Below are positions 1 to 12,903 of a stretch of 64,000 nt of DNA, one piece after another. Source of the DNA: Symbiodinium natans. Its lineage: Eukaryota > Sar > Dinophyceae > Suessiales > Symbiodiniaceae. Position 1 is the first letter of the stretch, and every line of letters begins with the position of its first letter. Made by a program: the position numbers and the translations under genes. The stretch spans positions 443,235-507,234 of the forward strand of contig CAJNDS010000990.1 of NCBI GenBank assembly GCA_905221605.1, in the 5' to 3' direction. A model generated the notes under the pieces. The model saw nothing but the letters and a program-made list of their open reading frames with translations, was not told where the DNA came from and made no database searches.

Positions 1-263
1 ATTCGGAGGATGGAAGCTTGCTCCCTTCATGGGTTACTGGGACTGACATGAATGCATCAATCAGACCCGGCAAGGTTCTCGTACTTACCGGCTTATGATT
101 GTCCTGAAACTATTGCCCTTCCTTAAGACCCAGAAACCAAAACCTTCGACACAAAAGAACACAACCCAAACCCATGAAATCCTTAAACCCGCAACCCTAA
201 CCACCCTAAACCCTAAACAACCCTCGACCCTAAACCCCAAACCCTATACCCCCACCCCCCCCA

Positions 264-308
264 GTCCCGAGACACCTCTAACAGCTCAGCTGCGAGTTGC
301 TCAGGGTC
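264..308 (-). CDS. Candidate exon
   Basis: An acceptor CACGAG|GAC at 309 is followed by DPEQLAAELLEVSRDWG. It is the leftmost minus-strand exon candidate. The gene may continue past the left edge. Confidence 0.4.
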
Positions 309-697
309 CTCGTGAGAAATGGAGAGTCAGGGTTGGCCCCTAAACCCTAAACCCTAAACCCGAAACCCGAAACCCGAAACCCGAAACCCGAAACGTGAGG
401 GAGAAGAGACTAAGGTTTAGGGTGGGCTTCTCTCGGGGTTTCAGTTGAAGTACATGGTTCAGGGTTTCGGGTTTAGGGTTTAAGGTTTAGGGATCTCTTA
501 AGGTGCCTCGGACTTCAGGGAAGCCTCCTGGGCAGCCTTTGGGGTTTGCGCTGCACTTCGAAGGCCAGGCAACCCCTTCAACTGGGGTTTGGCAGTTCGG
601 ACTTACAGGGTTTCATACTTGGTGCCGTTTAAGGGATTGGGTTTAGGTCTTTGGGGTTTGGGCTTTAAGGTTTAGGGTTGGGTATGCCGAGTTTTCA

Positions 698-785
698 AAA
701 GGAAGCCACGAATCACCTGTGGCTTAGTTACTCCAAGCTCAAGGCGCCATGCCTCACCCTTAAGAAAATAGTAGTCTGTATCCGT
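698..785 (-). CDS. Candidate exon
   Basis: The minus frame reads DTDYYFLKGEAWRLELGVTK and then PQVIRGFLLK. Coding-like; boundaries are not fixed. A second possible exon (YEGLDNSNPKGIRLLLEGE) lies at about 905-967. Confidence 0.4.
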
Positions 786-1236
786 GTTTTGCATCGACCC
801 CCCCCCCCCCATTTTGTCACCCCGTTTCTTCGCTTCGGATTTGGGTAGCCGCAGGCAGTCGTGCTTGGGCATGGACGCACTGGCCACCTGCCCCTACACC
901 CCCCCTCCCCCTCCAACAACAGACGGATCCCTTTTGGGTTAGAATTATCCAGGCCCTCATATTCCAAGCCAACATTGTAAGGTGGAGAGCCCTGGAGTGG
1001 ACTTGCTGTAGAATGATGAGCCGAGGCCCAACGCCTCGGGTTGAGGGTTTAAGGCTTCGGGCTTAGGGGCCGGAGCGACGTTTTTAGCAACGATCTCAGA
1101 TTTCCGCAGGTACGAACTCCCGCCCAGACTGCGGCCAAAACCGCCGCGTGCCTGCTGAACGACAAAGGCCTATGGGAAGATCCGTGATCAAAACCTCGTA
1201 AGCCCTCAACAAAAATGAAGTCTGGGCCAGAGGCTA

Positions 1237-1271
<35 letters not shown>

Positions 1272-1788
1272 GTTACTTTAGATAAACTAAACCACGTTGC
1301 ACTTTTCTCATGTTGTCTTGCACTCGGGAAGGAGTCCCCTCCTCCAGCTCTGTCTCGGTCAACGGGCGCCCGTCGTTGCAGCCTTCTACCGCAGACCCTG
1401 AAGTCCTACGTCCCCTAAACCCGGGTTTAGGGCTTTGGCGGTTTAGGGTTTAGGGTTTAGGGTCTAGGGCCTGACGTGAAAGTCTGACGCCACAGCTCAA
1501 ACGCTTCCTTGAAGGCGGGCTTCTAAGAGCCCTAGGCTTTAGGGGTGACTGTCGTGTTCCTACCGAAAAAGACCAGGCAGAACTGACCGAACTCCGAAGT
1601 TAATTGCCCGTACGGGTCTGACGAGCTCTCTCCTCGAAACCCTCAACCCCAAACACACGCCCCAAAAGCCGCAAATCTATATAGACGCAAGAAGGTCTCA
1701 CAAACAAACTCCCCAAAAGCCCCGAAAACCACCACAGGCATCAAATGCAAAGCTGAGCTGCTGGGATGCAGCCGCCAATATCTGCAAG

Positions 1789-1789
<1 letters not shown>

Positions 1790-1833
<44 letters not shown>
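1790..1833. repeat. Run of 44 G
   Basis: An uninterrupted G-run. Other long G or C runs lie at 799-812, 28212-28229, 33360-33377, 34152-34168, 40826-40848 and 42102-42121. Confidence 0.9.
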
Positions 1834-1837
<4 letters not shown>

Positions 1838-2289
1838 TTACTTTAGGGTTTAGGGTTTGGGGTTTAGGGTTTCGGGTTTCGGGTTTCGGGTTTAGGGTTT
1901 AGGGTTTAGGGTTTAGGGTCTAGGGTCTAGGGTCTTGGGCTTTGGGGGTTCAGTTGCTGAAGCTTAGGGCGAGAGTTCAGCTGTTGGGGCCTTGCTGCCG
2001 GCTTCAGCCTTAAGCTACGACCAAGTGCAGTAGGTTTCCGAAGCCCCAAGCCCTGAACCTGGCAAAACCCGAACACTTAAGGTCTACGGGATCAGGATGC
2101 ACCCCCGAAAAGCCCTGAGCCCTAACCCTGAACCTCAACCCTGATGCCTAACCCTCAGCAAGGCGGCCCACAAACCTACTCAGGGCTTAGGGTAAAGGGT
2201 TTCGGGGTTTAGGGGTTTTGGGGTTTAGGGGTTTAGGGGTTTTGGGGTTTAGGGGTTAGGCTTTAGAGGGGTTAGGGGGTCTACTTCCC

Positions 2290-2361
2290 CATTTCCTGCA
2301 AAAGAACCGGAATGACCTGAAGCTCTAGCTCCCGCCTGAGCCGGTACATCCGTGCCAAATC
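2290..2361 (-). CDS. Candidate exon, helical
   Basis: After a CCAG|G acceptor at 2362 the minus frame reads DLARMYRLRRELELQVIPVL and then LQEMGK. Strong amphipathic helix character. Function unknown. Confidence 0.5.
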
Positions 2362-3763
2362 CTGGCAATCGCACCGCAAGGTTTAGGGTTTAGGGTTTAG
2401 GGTTGGGGGTGTAGAAACTTCGCGAAACCCCTGCACCTCTACATGGACCTCTAACACCTAAAGGCTCGATTTGCGCATGGTTATAAGCCAAGTATCGTCT
2501 TCCTCCATACTTTAAGAAACGCCACCAACAGACATAACAACGTCGCAGGTTGATGCCTTTTGAGTTGTCCCTGCGGGTTTCACTTCTGGACCTCTCTGCT
2601 TTGCATCGCTGGGCCTGGAGGCTGCTCAAACCCTAAGTTTCCAGATCTTCCCTCGTGAGGGTGTAGGAGATGAACTTACTTGGGACAACTCAAAGGGCCA
2701 GCTTAGCTCAAGAAGCACTTCCGGCCCTAAACACCTACCGTAAGGCCCTCTCAACCCGAAACCAACCCAGAGGGTGCCCGGTCGAAGGTTCAGAGTTCTT
2801 TAAAGGCGCGTCAGGGGCGAAACCTGAAAGCTGTAAAGAAGAAAAAGAGAGACAAAGGGATGGACAGCGAGATGGCAGAGCGAGAGGGAGAAAGGGTTTA
2901 TGGTACGGTTTAGGGCTTAGGGTTGAGGATTCAGGGCCCTTTGTGAGCCTTAAGGGTTTAGATTTTGGGCTTGGGGCTTGACCCGGCCACCCACTTAGCC
3001 TTTAGGGTTTCGGGTTCCTAAACCCTAAACCTGCAAAAATTCTGCAAAGCCGGGTCGGTGGTCTTTGGGGTTCTACACAAGGGGTTTAGCATTTGAGCTT
3101 CCTGCGGCTAGGATTTCGGCTAACGCCTCAAGAAACAGGCCGAAAGACCCTTCTACAGCCCACTAACCTAAAGCAACCCTAAACCCTTGAACCCTAAACT
3201 GCCCAAGCCTAAACCCTAAACCCGAACTAGCCCTAAACCGTAGACCCCCTAAACCCTGAACCCTAAACGCGGAACCCAAACCCTGAACCCTAAACCAAGC
3301 AGACATCCTGTACAGACAGGAAGGCAACTCCGCGCGTGTCTGCGCCTTAGGCTGGTTGCGTCAAGGTTGAGGGTTTAGGGCTGAGGGTTTGGGGTTGAGG
3401 GTTTGGGGTTTAGGCTTTGGGTTTCGGGTTGAGGGTGTGGGGTTTGGGGTTCGGAGTTTGAGGTTTGAGGTTTGAGGTTCTGAGGGATTCATGCCACCCG
3501 TCACCCCAGATTCTCAGAAAGGAAGCCCGAAGTACTGAAGTGGCACCACAGGGTTTAAGGTGTAGGGCTTAGGGCTTAGGGTTTAGGGTTTAGGTTTGAG
3601 GTTGTAGGTTTTAGGGTTTAGGGTTTTCCAAACCTGCGTTGATGTTTAGGGTGTAGAGTGGGCCATAACACCCTAAACCCTGAACCCCAAACCCTAACAC
3701 CCAAACCCTGAACCCTTAACTTTCCTAAGCCCCCTAACCCTGGTTCCCTGAGGTCCCAAAACT

Positions 3764-3830
3764 CCACGCGGTGGCAGTGGGCCCCGGGCGCTCGAACAGG
3801 TTCTGCAGGTTGCGCAGCATGTTCGGATAC
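3764..3830 (-). CDS. Candidate exon
   Basis: An AAAG|G acceptor at 3831 is followed by a minus frame reading YPNMLRNLQNLFERPGPTAT and then AWSFG. The AG|G junction matches the confirmed acceptors. Coding-like. Confidence 0.5.
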
Positions 3831-4599
3831 CTTTGCTTTGAGATTCGTTTAGGGTTTAGGGTTTAGGGTTTGGGGTTTGGGGTTTAGGGTTTAGGGTTTA
3901 TAGGATTTAGGGTTTAGGGCTTAGGGTTTAGGGTTTAGGCTATATTTGTTTGATGGAACAACAGTAAGTCGACAGAGGCTTCAGCCCTGAACAGCGCCCT
4001 TCCAAATCAAGCGAAACACCGACAGACGGCAGCCCCCAAATCTCCGGTCGACTGGCGAACCGAACTACAAGGACTTTGAGATTGTGGGGGTCTCAAGCTT
4101 CTGTCCTTCATCTTCGGAGTTATGAACGTGTTTCTAGGGCTTAAAAGGTTTAAGGCCGAGTTCGAATCCCAACAACCCGAACACCCCATCAGCCGAGCTG
4201 GGGTCATGTCATGTTCGGGTCAAAGAAAGGGGGGCCTCCCTAGTTACACCCAGAAACGTACATCCTGGCTCACTTGGGCGAAGTAGGCCCTGAGGGGGAT
4301 CGGCCTTTGGTTTGATTCGATGTGCCTGGGCTCCAATACCGAAAGAACAAGTTAAGAGCAGTACTGCGACCCTTCGGCGAAACCCAAACAAATAACGGGG
4401 GGGCTGTTCAAAGTTCGGGTGCCTCCTCACTTTATGAGGAGGACCCCCTTACAAGAAAGATACCTCAATCAACCCCCCCCCCCCCCATAACTTTCCCGAA
4501 ATGGCCAAAGCTCGAGGGCCTAAACCCTAAACCCTAAACCCTAAACTCCAAACCCCAAACCCCAAACCCCAAACCCTAAACCTTCATCCCTCATTCCTG

Positions 4600-4685
4600 G
4601 GCTCCCGAGCTTCGCCAGCGACGCACTCAGCGGCACAGCCAGCTGTGCGGCCGCACGGTCAGGGACCTGCCAGGACATCGCTGAG
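4600..4685 (-). CDS. Candidate exon
   Basis: The minus frame reads SWQVPDRAAAQLAVPLSASL and then AKLGSPGM. An island between CCCTAAA-type repeats and TTTAGGG-type repeats. Function unknown. Confidence 0.45.
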
Positions 4686-5108
4686 TTTGGGGTTTAGGTT
4701 TAGGATTTAAGTTTTCGGTTTTAGGGTTTAGGTTTTAGGGTTAAGGGTTTACGGCTCAGGGTTTTATGGCTCCGGGTTGAGGGCCTTTAGGGCTCAGGCT
4801 TCAGGGCCTTTAGGGTTTGGGCCAGGTTTGGGGTTTGAGGCTTGGGGCATTTAGGGTTCAGAGTTTAGGGGACCCGCCAGCCAGACAGTCCTATACCCCT
4901 TGATGATCAAAGATGCCTTACGAAGAGGCCTTAAACTATAGAAGGTCTTCTTTGGGTTTGGGGATTTTGGGGGAATTAGGAGGGCCTTGTTCTCAGGGTA
5001 TTAGGCGATGTGTTCGGTGTTAGGGTTGAGATTCAGGCAGCTTCGCCCCAAACCCTCAAAACTTCCCGCCAACGAGGAGGCCTCAAGGCTCAGAACCCAA
5101 AGGGTAAC

Positions 5109-5176
5109 TTCTCTAACTTATGGTCCCGTTGCCTCTATTATTTAGGGCACCCAAAAAGGGACCATAACTTAGAGAA
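5109..5176. repeat. 19-bp inverted repeat
   Basis: 5109-5127 and 5158-5176 are reverse complements with one mismatch, spaced 30 bp. Possible hairpin or a miniature inverted-repeat remnant. Confidence 0.75.
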
Positions 5177-5337
5177 CTGGCTATGGCGCAAAGCACCTCA
5201 GGGTTTGGGGGAGAGTTTAAGGTGCCCTCTGAGGGGCCTTCGGTCATCCTTTCGAGCGTTCCAGGTTGATCTTGGTGCCGAAAGAAGGTGCTACAACAGA
5301 TATCCCAAGAAGGCACCATCAGGTTAGACCAAACCTC

Positions 5338-5340
<3 letters not shown>

Positions 5341-5378
<38 letters not shown>

Positions 5379-5409
5379 ATACACATATATATATATATAT
5401 ATATACATA
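5341..5409. repeat. TA dinucleotide repeats
   Basis: (TA)n with a short GC-containing break. Similar tracts lie at 1235-1272, 37675-37765 and 41995-42025. Confidence 0.9.
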
Positions 5410-8400
5410 TGTAAACTCTCACACCCTGAACTCCTTAAACTATCAAGCCGCACATGCAAGAAGATGAAGCCCCCACCCAAGCTGCCCCCGCCCCCCCCCC
5501 CCCCTCACCCGTTCTCAGCCTCTAGGAGCAACATGGCGTGGACGTACCTGCAGGGAGGAGCTGAGATGTTGCATCGCCCAAGGGGCATCCAAACACATAC
5601 CTCAAAGTTTTGGGGCTTCACCGCTTTCCATTACAAGGACTCAACGAACCCAAACACTGGAGCGTCTTGCGCGGGTCTCGAGGGCATCCTCCTGGGGAAT
5701 GCTCTCCGACGTAGGGTCCCCCAACCCACGAACGCTTTCCCAAGTTGGCCTAATAATCTGAGGGAGAGCACTCCTCTTCGGAGACCGGGTAATCTGTCGT
5801 GATCCAGGTCTTTAGATGAAGGTCCTGCGCGAACTCTGGGGGCTGAGGGACAGAACAGGGTCAGAGGTTCAGTCTTCCTAGTGCTGAAGTTGAGGAGAAG
5901 TTTAAAGGCGGGTGCCTTGCTGAGGCTTGTTTAAGGGGTGCTATTGAGTCTTTAGGTTGAGAGCTTTATGGGGGGGTTGGGTTCCCTAGGGTTGAGCCCA
6001 TCGAAGATGCACTGGAGATTACCACCCTCTAGGAGCGCTGCAAGATTTTTGCAGTGCCGTGATTCTCAGTTCATCCAAAAATACCTGAAAACGTGGGAAG
6101 CGGTTGCTGGAGCACTTGTTGATGGTCCTCAACGCCGAACTGGCGAAGATGCGAGAAAATGATCGCAAGTGTATATCTAACCGGGCTTTGGCGTCCTTTG
6201 GCCCTGGAAACCCGAAGCCCGGACTCAGAACGCCCGAAGGTCCTGCAGCTGCTGCGCAACACCTGAGCAGAGCGCAGCAGTCTCATGGGCACGGCGACAT
6301 AGAGGAGAGAGATGGGAAGCCACTTCCCCCGCCCTTCCCCAGCGAAAAGCGCGCACAGGAGACTGTGGACCCAACAATGACGACAGTTCTGCACCTGGCA
6401 ATAGGACTGTGACAGGAACACGACTTCAAGTCGAACAGCGAGACGTTCAGAAAGCACACGAGACTCGGGCGGGAGCAGGCGAAAAAGCGACGACAGTTCC
6501 GTGACTTCATGAGGAGCCTGCAAGGGTCCGAGACGGGAGAGTGCTTCGACCCAATTAGAACGGACAGCTGAAGCAGACCCCAACCAATTCCTGCTTCCTC
6601 TCGTCGCGAGAACCCGGTAGAGTGTGGAGAGTGACACTGTATGGGGAATTAACGAGTAAAGAACCATGAAGAAACCCCTAAGCCCTGAATCCTAACCCTG
6701 AAGCACCCCCACTCCCCTGCCGCCCCTCTAAGCCCCCCGGCGAAGCGCTACAGCCTGCAGCTCTCGGCCACTAAGGCCTCGGTTTCAGGGTCGAGGCTTT
6801 AAGGTTTCTGGCTTTTGTTTGTTCATGTCATGGCGGCCTTCGAAGCAAAAGCAGCCTCTTTCAGCACTTCTGGTTGACAGGAGGGCTGCAGGAACTGCCA
6901 AGGCAACAGGGAACTCCAGCCACCGCAACCCTTGACGAGACGCAAGGGTTAGGGAGCACTGGAAAGATAGATATACATGATCGAAGAGAGAAGAGGGTTT
7001 ACGAAAATACGAGGTAAACCCCCCAAATAGTAGATTTCTTATCATAAGGACCCCAATAAGGTACCCCTAATACCGTAAACCCCCAGAATGAGCCTAAAGC
7101 CCAAACCCTAAGCCCCACAACTGACTGTGCTCTTGCCCCGGAGGCCGGCGAGAAAGCTGTCAAAATGGCGCCAGATTCCCCACAAAGAGCTCACAAGCAC
7201 TTGAACCCTTAAACCCTGAACCCTAAACCCCAAACCCAAAACCCCAAACACTAAAACCCCCGAAGCCCCCAAACCCGGAAACCCTCAAACCCAGGACGTT
7301 TGGCCTCCTGGACGCGCTGGGACTCCCCGGGAGCGAAGCGCCTGGGGTAGCCTCGCAGCACCGGAGAAGGTGCTTCGCGGTTTTGGGGGTTTGGGAACTT
7401 GGGGGTTTTGGGCCTCGGGCTTCGGTTTTGCAGGCCTGGGGTGCATTACACACAAGACCGAAATCGCATGCTTCATTTGTGCGTTTGTGGTTCAGGGCTT
7501 AGGGTCTGGGCTTTTTGGGATAGAGGTGTTCCGGCGGCAGGGTCGACTTTGAGCATGTTGGGCTACCGAGCGCCGGACTCTCCGAAAGCCCGAAACCCGA
7601 ATGCTTGTTTAAGCAGCTCACTTTGGAAAAAGGGGGCATCAGTTCTTGAATCTTGAGACTTGGGTGGTCTGATTTGAGAGCCTGGGCCCTCTTTCTTCCT
7701 CGATTGGGGGTTTAGGGGTTGCTGGTCAAGGCTTTGGGGTTTTCGGGTAGGGCATGCACTGGGTCGCCGACCAGATGGCGGCAAGTCCACCCACGTTGAA
7801 ACTGCCTAGCAGGGTGTGGGACGTGGACCGATGCCTCAAAGCATGGGGGGCCCATCCCGCATTCCGTGCCAAGTAGACTGTAAAAAGGCATATCGCACAC
7901 TAACAGTGGCCATAACCATAACTGCCAAACACGAGAAAGAACGAACCCTCCGCCCGGAAAGCTCTTGTGCTTCTGGCCTTTGCAGTTGTGGTATTCCTTC
8001 CGCAGCCGAGCGATGAGGGAGCTGCTTTCGCTTTCGCCTGCAGGAGTGGATGAACCCCTCCGAAAGCTCTGTTAATGCCCGGGGTTCGATTTTCGGGCAC
8101 CGCAGCTGCTTCACCAGATGGAGACATCTTGGGTGGATCACCGGTTTAGGGGGGCTTTGCGACAAAGCCTGGATTCTCTGAACAGCGTGGGCATGTGCTG
8201 GGGCGGGGTCTTCAAAAAAGTTAGAAGTAGGGTTGCGTTTAGTCCCCTTGAGGCTTGAGGCTTCAAGAGTTGGCTCCCAGGCCTGGGGCGGGAGAGCCTG
8301 CGAGAGGGGGGGAGGGCTGCTCCAACCCCTAAAGTTTTGGCGGGGCCCGCGCATCCGTTGATCCCAGGAGGAAGACCAGAAGCCCTAAGGCCCCACGGTT

Positions 8401-10370
8401 TAACGCTTCGTGGATGTGTACAGGACTCTTCTCTATGGGGAATTGCGGAAATATTCAAATGGCCGAACTGTCCAGGCTTAAACCCCCCCGACATTCCCAT
8501 GCTTGCGCCTGACGGCCCTTCCGTGGACTTCTCCGAGCCGTCGTCTGCGGGCACAGCGCGGAGGGGCTTGAGGCTTTGGGGGTTTTGGGGTTTTGGGATT
8601 CAAGGCTTGGGGAGGCAGATGATGTTAGGCTGAAGAGTATGCTTAGCATCCTACAGGCCTTGCGGGGTTTCCACTCCAGGAACCCCAGGGCTTCCCTGAA
8701 GCTCACTGCAAGCATGAAGTTGCCTCTCAACAGCTCTCGAACACACAAGCCTGGAAGCATGAACCCGGAACCCACATCCTATGCTGTCTTGTGAAGTTTC
8801 CCCACCTCCGCGGCCATTTTCGGCGGAACACATGGCTGAAAAAAGTGTGCCGGTCCCGGCTAGCTGCAGGGAATAGGAGTCAGGGCTTGGAGTGTTGGGC
8901 TTTTTGAGGACATTCCAGGCTCAGTCCTTTCTAGCGGCGTTTAGGCCACGAAGTGGGCTGAAGGTCTTGGATGGCTTCAAGGCATTAGAGCCGCCCGAGT
9001 TCCAAACAGAAGCGGCTGGGCAAGTTGAGCCAAATTCGCCCATGCACACACACGTTCAAGGGTTTGCGGCTCAGGGCCCCCGTCCCCACCCCCACAATGG
9101 CCCTAGAAAAAAATAGAGTTGCACCTACCCCTCAAGCAATGATCACCCCCCCCCCCACCCAAGGTTGGCCTCAAAATCCCAAAATCTCGAACCCTTTTGC
9201 TGACGGAAGCATGTTGCATCGACTCCTTGGGAGGCGCTGCATTGCAACTGCACTGTACATGCCTGCTGGGAACAGGCAATCTGAGTGTAGTCGCCTCACT
9301 AAGCCCCAAACCCTGAAACCCAAACCCCGCGACCCCGAAAACGTGGACCCTAAGGCCCGTACCTAAAACTACGCTGGCAAGCAGATGCACTTGCTCAGAG
9401 TGCGCTGCTGTGCATCTGCGAGAACCGCCCCCTGTAAGAGCTGGCGGACCTTAAAGGACTGCGACTCTGCCACGGGCCCCTAAAAGCCCGGAGAAGGAAA
9501 AAAAACCAAGAAACCCTAAGACACCGAGAAAACCCGATGAGCCCGAAACTTTCCGGCTCACCTCTTCGGGCGTTCACAGTTTGGGGTTTGAGGCTTCAGC
9601 CCTGTCGGGTTTAGGGTTTAGGGCTTAGGGTTTAGGAATTAGGGTTTAGGGTTTAGGGTTCAAGGTCCAAAGTGTGGAGGTCTTCGGCCAAGCTACCCAA
9701 TCGATGGCCGCTGCGCAAAGGCAGGGCGGGGATCCGCCTTTTCTGGGTTCTTGGAAGAGATTCAGGGTTTGAGGTTCGATTCTTCGAATTTTGGGGGCTC
9801 AGGAAACTGAAGATTGCGGGTCTGAGGTTTAGGGTTTAGGGTTCAGGGTTTCGGGTTTCGGGTTTTATCTAGGGTTCTTGAGAGAAACATCCAGCAGTTG
9901 GTCAAGAGCACTGGAGGTGCAGGGTGCGTCGCGGAGCCGCCGTAGACATCCCAAGCCGTAGCCCAGGCCCTCTTGGCCTCGGAAAGGGCTTCCGGGTTAG
10001 GAGTTGGGATTTGAGGTAGAGGGTCTAGGGTTTGGGGTTTTAGGGTGCAGGGAAGCATCATCCGAACCGAGCCATCATTGCTATTCTTACTACTGCTAGA
10101 AGAATTGTATAGAATCTGTGCATAGATACCTAAAGGCATAAGAATACAACACAATAGCAACGATGATCATGGCAATGACAGAGCAAACATGGTGTAATCG
10201 AGTCTCGCTGAATGCAGACATTTGGGGTTCGCTCTACCATTCAGGCCTCTTCAAATACACGAGTCCAAAAGGACCGCGCGTTCTGACATCGATCCCAAGA
10301 AGGGCGCATCATTGAGATCAACCCCTACCAGTGCAGCAGGCCGTGCGGTGGGCGCCAAAAATGGCCCCTA
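5410..10370. other. Stretch with few supported exons
   Basis: Many short overlapping ORFs on both strands, scattered telomere-like units and C-runs. Besides the 7.3 kb candidate, 8500-8560 (minus, DDGSEKSTEGPSGASMGMSG) and 9895-9985 (minus, EALSEAKRAWATAWDVYGGS) may be exons. No domain recognised. Confidence 0.3.
7290..7378 (-). CDS. Candidate exon
   Basis: One minus frame reads EAPSPVLRGYPRRFAPGESQ and then RVQEAKRPG. Other frames are also open, so the frame choice rests on composition only. Confidence 0.3.
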
Positions 10371-10371
10371 A

Positions 10372-10463
10372 CTAAACCCTAAACCCTAAACCCTAAACCC
10401 TAAACCCTAAACCCTAAACCCTGAACCCTGAACCCTGAACCCTAAACCCTAAACCCTAAACCC
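10372..10463. repeat. CCCTAAA array
   Basis: About 13 units, three of them CCCTGAA. Similar short arrays occur at 338-393, 1843-1925, 3841-3945, 4518-4585, 26703-26770, 31220-31335 and 46560-46665. Confidence 0.9.
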
Positions 10464-10555
10464 GACTCCCCGAGGCCATGGCCAGACCATGCCCAGGAAG
10501 TCGATCGGCGTTGTGCTGGTGGATGGCCTTCTCGGCTTCCTGCTGGTGGCCGGCA
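10463..10555 (-). CDS. Candidate exon
   Basis: The minus frame reads HQQEAEKAIHQHNADRLPGH and then GLAMAS. A small island between a CCCTAAA array and a G-rich tract. It is weakly supported. Confidence 0.35.
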
Positions 10556-10576
10556 GCTGGGGGGGCGGGAGGTGAA

Positions 10577-10735
10577 GGAGGGGGTTACTAGGGGAGGGGG
10601 GGGGGGGGAGGGGGGGGGGGGGGAGGGGGGGGGGGGGGAGGGGGGGGGAGTTGGGGTGCGAAGGGTTGGGTGGGATCCATAAGCTCATGGAGGGTTTCGG
10701 GATACACTTTTTTTTTTTTTGGGGGGGGGGGGGGC
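10577..10735. repeat. G-rich tract with T-run/G-run junction
   Basis: G-runs broken by single A (10580-10650), then a run of T passing straight into a run of G (10709-10734). Structure-prone; no coding content. Confidence 0.85.
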
Positions 10736-11017
10736 TCTTTAAGGGGATTCTGTTCTATTCGGGGGGTACCCCTGTTTTTGGAAATACCCGTAAGTCCCTG
10801 AGTACCCTGGCCCACAGGTTATAGACCCAAGCAACCCCTCCGCTGACGACCGCCCGAAAACCCCAACAACCCTGAATCCTAGGTCGGCCAACCTCAATAT
10901 GATCCTCTTCAACCCAATAAGGCAAAATCTCAAATATCCCTAGAACCTATAGCTAGAATCCTTGACCCTGAACTCCCCCCCCCTCATCCCATGGCCAAAC
11001 CCTGCAACCCTCTGAGT

Positions 11018-11098
11018 ACCTGGAAGTGCGTCTCGCTGCAGGAGGCAATGATGGCGTACTTCCCCCGACGCGTCGCCATCTCCAGTTCCTCTCCTGGG
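11018..11098 (-). CDS. Candidate exon
   Basis: The minus frame reads GEELEMATRRGKYAIIASCS and then ETHFQ. Charged, helical-looking and coding-like. Function unknown. Confidence 0.45.
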
Positions 11099-12821
11099 CA
11101 GCTGCTGTTCTTTTTTTTAAGGGTTGGGGTTCAGGGTTTTTAAGGCTTAGATGGGTTTTCGTCTTATTGAAGAGGTTTGGGGTTCAGGGTGGGCAAAAGC
11201 ATGAAACCGTCAAGCGAGGGTGGGATTCTCCAGGTCGAGCCTGCGCCCTAAGCCCTAAGCCCTAGCGCAGCAACTTCCCACATGTCGGCAACACCTGAAT
11301 CGCGTTGCTGGATACTTCTTTTCCTCGACCTCTTTCAACTGATTGCTCTGACAAAGCAAAGCATTTCACAGGTACATGCTCTGCAGACGTTGTGCTTGAC
11401 AATGACTTAGGATGCCAAAGGGTTGTTGACTTGGATTGCTCTCAAAGCACCCTAAACCCCTCCCTACACTCCCCCTTGTTAGAGGACATCACTCAAGGCT
11501 GAGCCTGGCACAATAGAGGCTCCAGTTTCACGTTGGGGTTGGCTAGGCCTGCTAAGCTGACCCTCAACCCCCAACCCTAAAGTCGAAAGCCTCCCCTAAA
11601 CCCCCTTTACAAAAGCAAAACTCGAACCCTAAACCCTGAAGCTAAACCTCTTACAGCCCTGAAAAAAGCACACCAAAAACAAAAAGTGCGACGAAAGTGC
11701 GCAGGTCCGAAAGCGAAACCCGCCGGAAGGTGATCATGCTGAAGGGGATCACTTCGCGCCCCTGTTTTTGCAGCATTTCGGAGCTTTAGAGTTCTTGTGG
11801 ATATATTCTGGGGGGTTTGAAGTTTAGGGTTTAAGGGTTTAGTGTTTAGTGTCATTGCCTTAGATCTGTAAGGGACTTTGTTTAATGGTTTTATGGGGCC
11901 TAGGCTGAAGAGGGCTTTAAGTTAAGGCTTTTTTGAGGGCTTTAAGGGGTTCAAGGGCTTCAAGGGCTTTAAGGGTTTTGGGGCTTTAAGGGCTTTTAGG
12001 TCTTTGAGGGCTCCAAGGGCTTTAAGGCCTTTGAGGGCTCCAACGGCTTTAAGGCTTCAAGGGCTTCAGGAAATGACTTCACCCCGCGCCTCGGAATCAA
12101 AGAAGGGGTACTTGCGCCCATTGTACGCAACGGGCCTCGAGTCACAAGCCCAAGGGCTGAGGGTGCTCAAAGTTTGGGGTGAGGGTTTCGGGTTTAGGGT
12201 TTAGGGTTTAGAGTTTAGGGGTTAGGGTTTAGCGTTTAGGGTGTTTTGGGTTTTGGGTTTTGGGTTTTGGGCTTTGGGCTTTGGGCTTTGGGCTCAGGGT
12301 AGGGAATCGCCAGAACTCAATCCCCAACCTCGGGTCAACAAGAATATGAAATCGGTGAAAGACCCCCCCCTCGAATATCGAAACCCTAGACGTTAAGGGT
12401 TCGACGCGTGGGGTTTGGGCGTACGGTGGAAAGCCTAGCCCACCCCTAAACCCCCAAAACCTTCAAAACCCCCCAAAACCCGCTTATCCCCCTAAACCGT
12501 CTAAACCCTCTAAACCCTCTAAACCCTCCAAACTCTCTAAACCCCCTAAACCCCCTAAACCCTAGTCTCGGGCTGAGGGCTGGGCAGATCTTCCTCCAGG
12601 CAAGGCCACTCCTTCTTGCGCATGTGGGGTTTAGGGCTGAGGGCCGGCTTGCACTGGCCTAAGAGTCTTTTTTTTGGGGGGGGGAAATGCGATATATTGT
12701 TTGCTACCCTGAAGCCCTGAACTCTAAACCCTAAACCCTACACCCTAAACCCTGAGCCCTGAACCCTAAACCCTGAACCCCTAAACTCCCGAAAGCCGAA
12801 GGTTTTGGGAAGTTCGAGGCT

Positions 12822-12903
12822 CCTTGAGCGTTACCACGTTCTGGAGCTCGGGGGCCACGGCCATGAGCACGATGCCTCTGGCCACTTCGCAACTCAACTC
12901 AGG
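12822..12903 (-). CDS. Candidate exon
   Basis: The minus frame reads ELSCEVARGIVLMAVAPELQ and then NVVTLKE. It is flanked by telomere-like repeats on both sides. No domain recognised. Confidence 0.45.

Noticed and set aside
5266-5802. 178-codon plus ORF
   Set aside because: It runs through a TA microsatellite and a C-run (poly Y-I and poly-P); no consistent protein composition.
11305-11502. Plus-strand ORF with four Cys (STDCSDKAKHFTGTCSADVV)
   Set aside because: It would be the only plus-strand gene segment; a minus frame is also partly open and no domain is visible. Not enough support.
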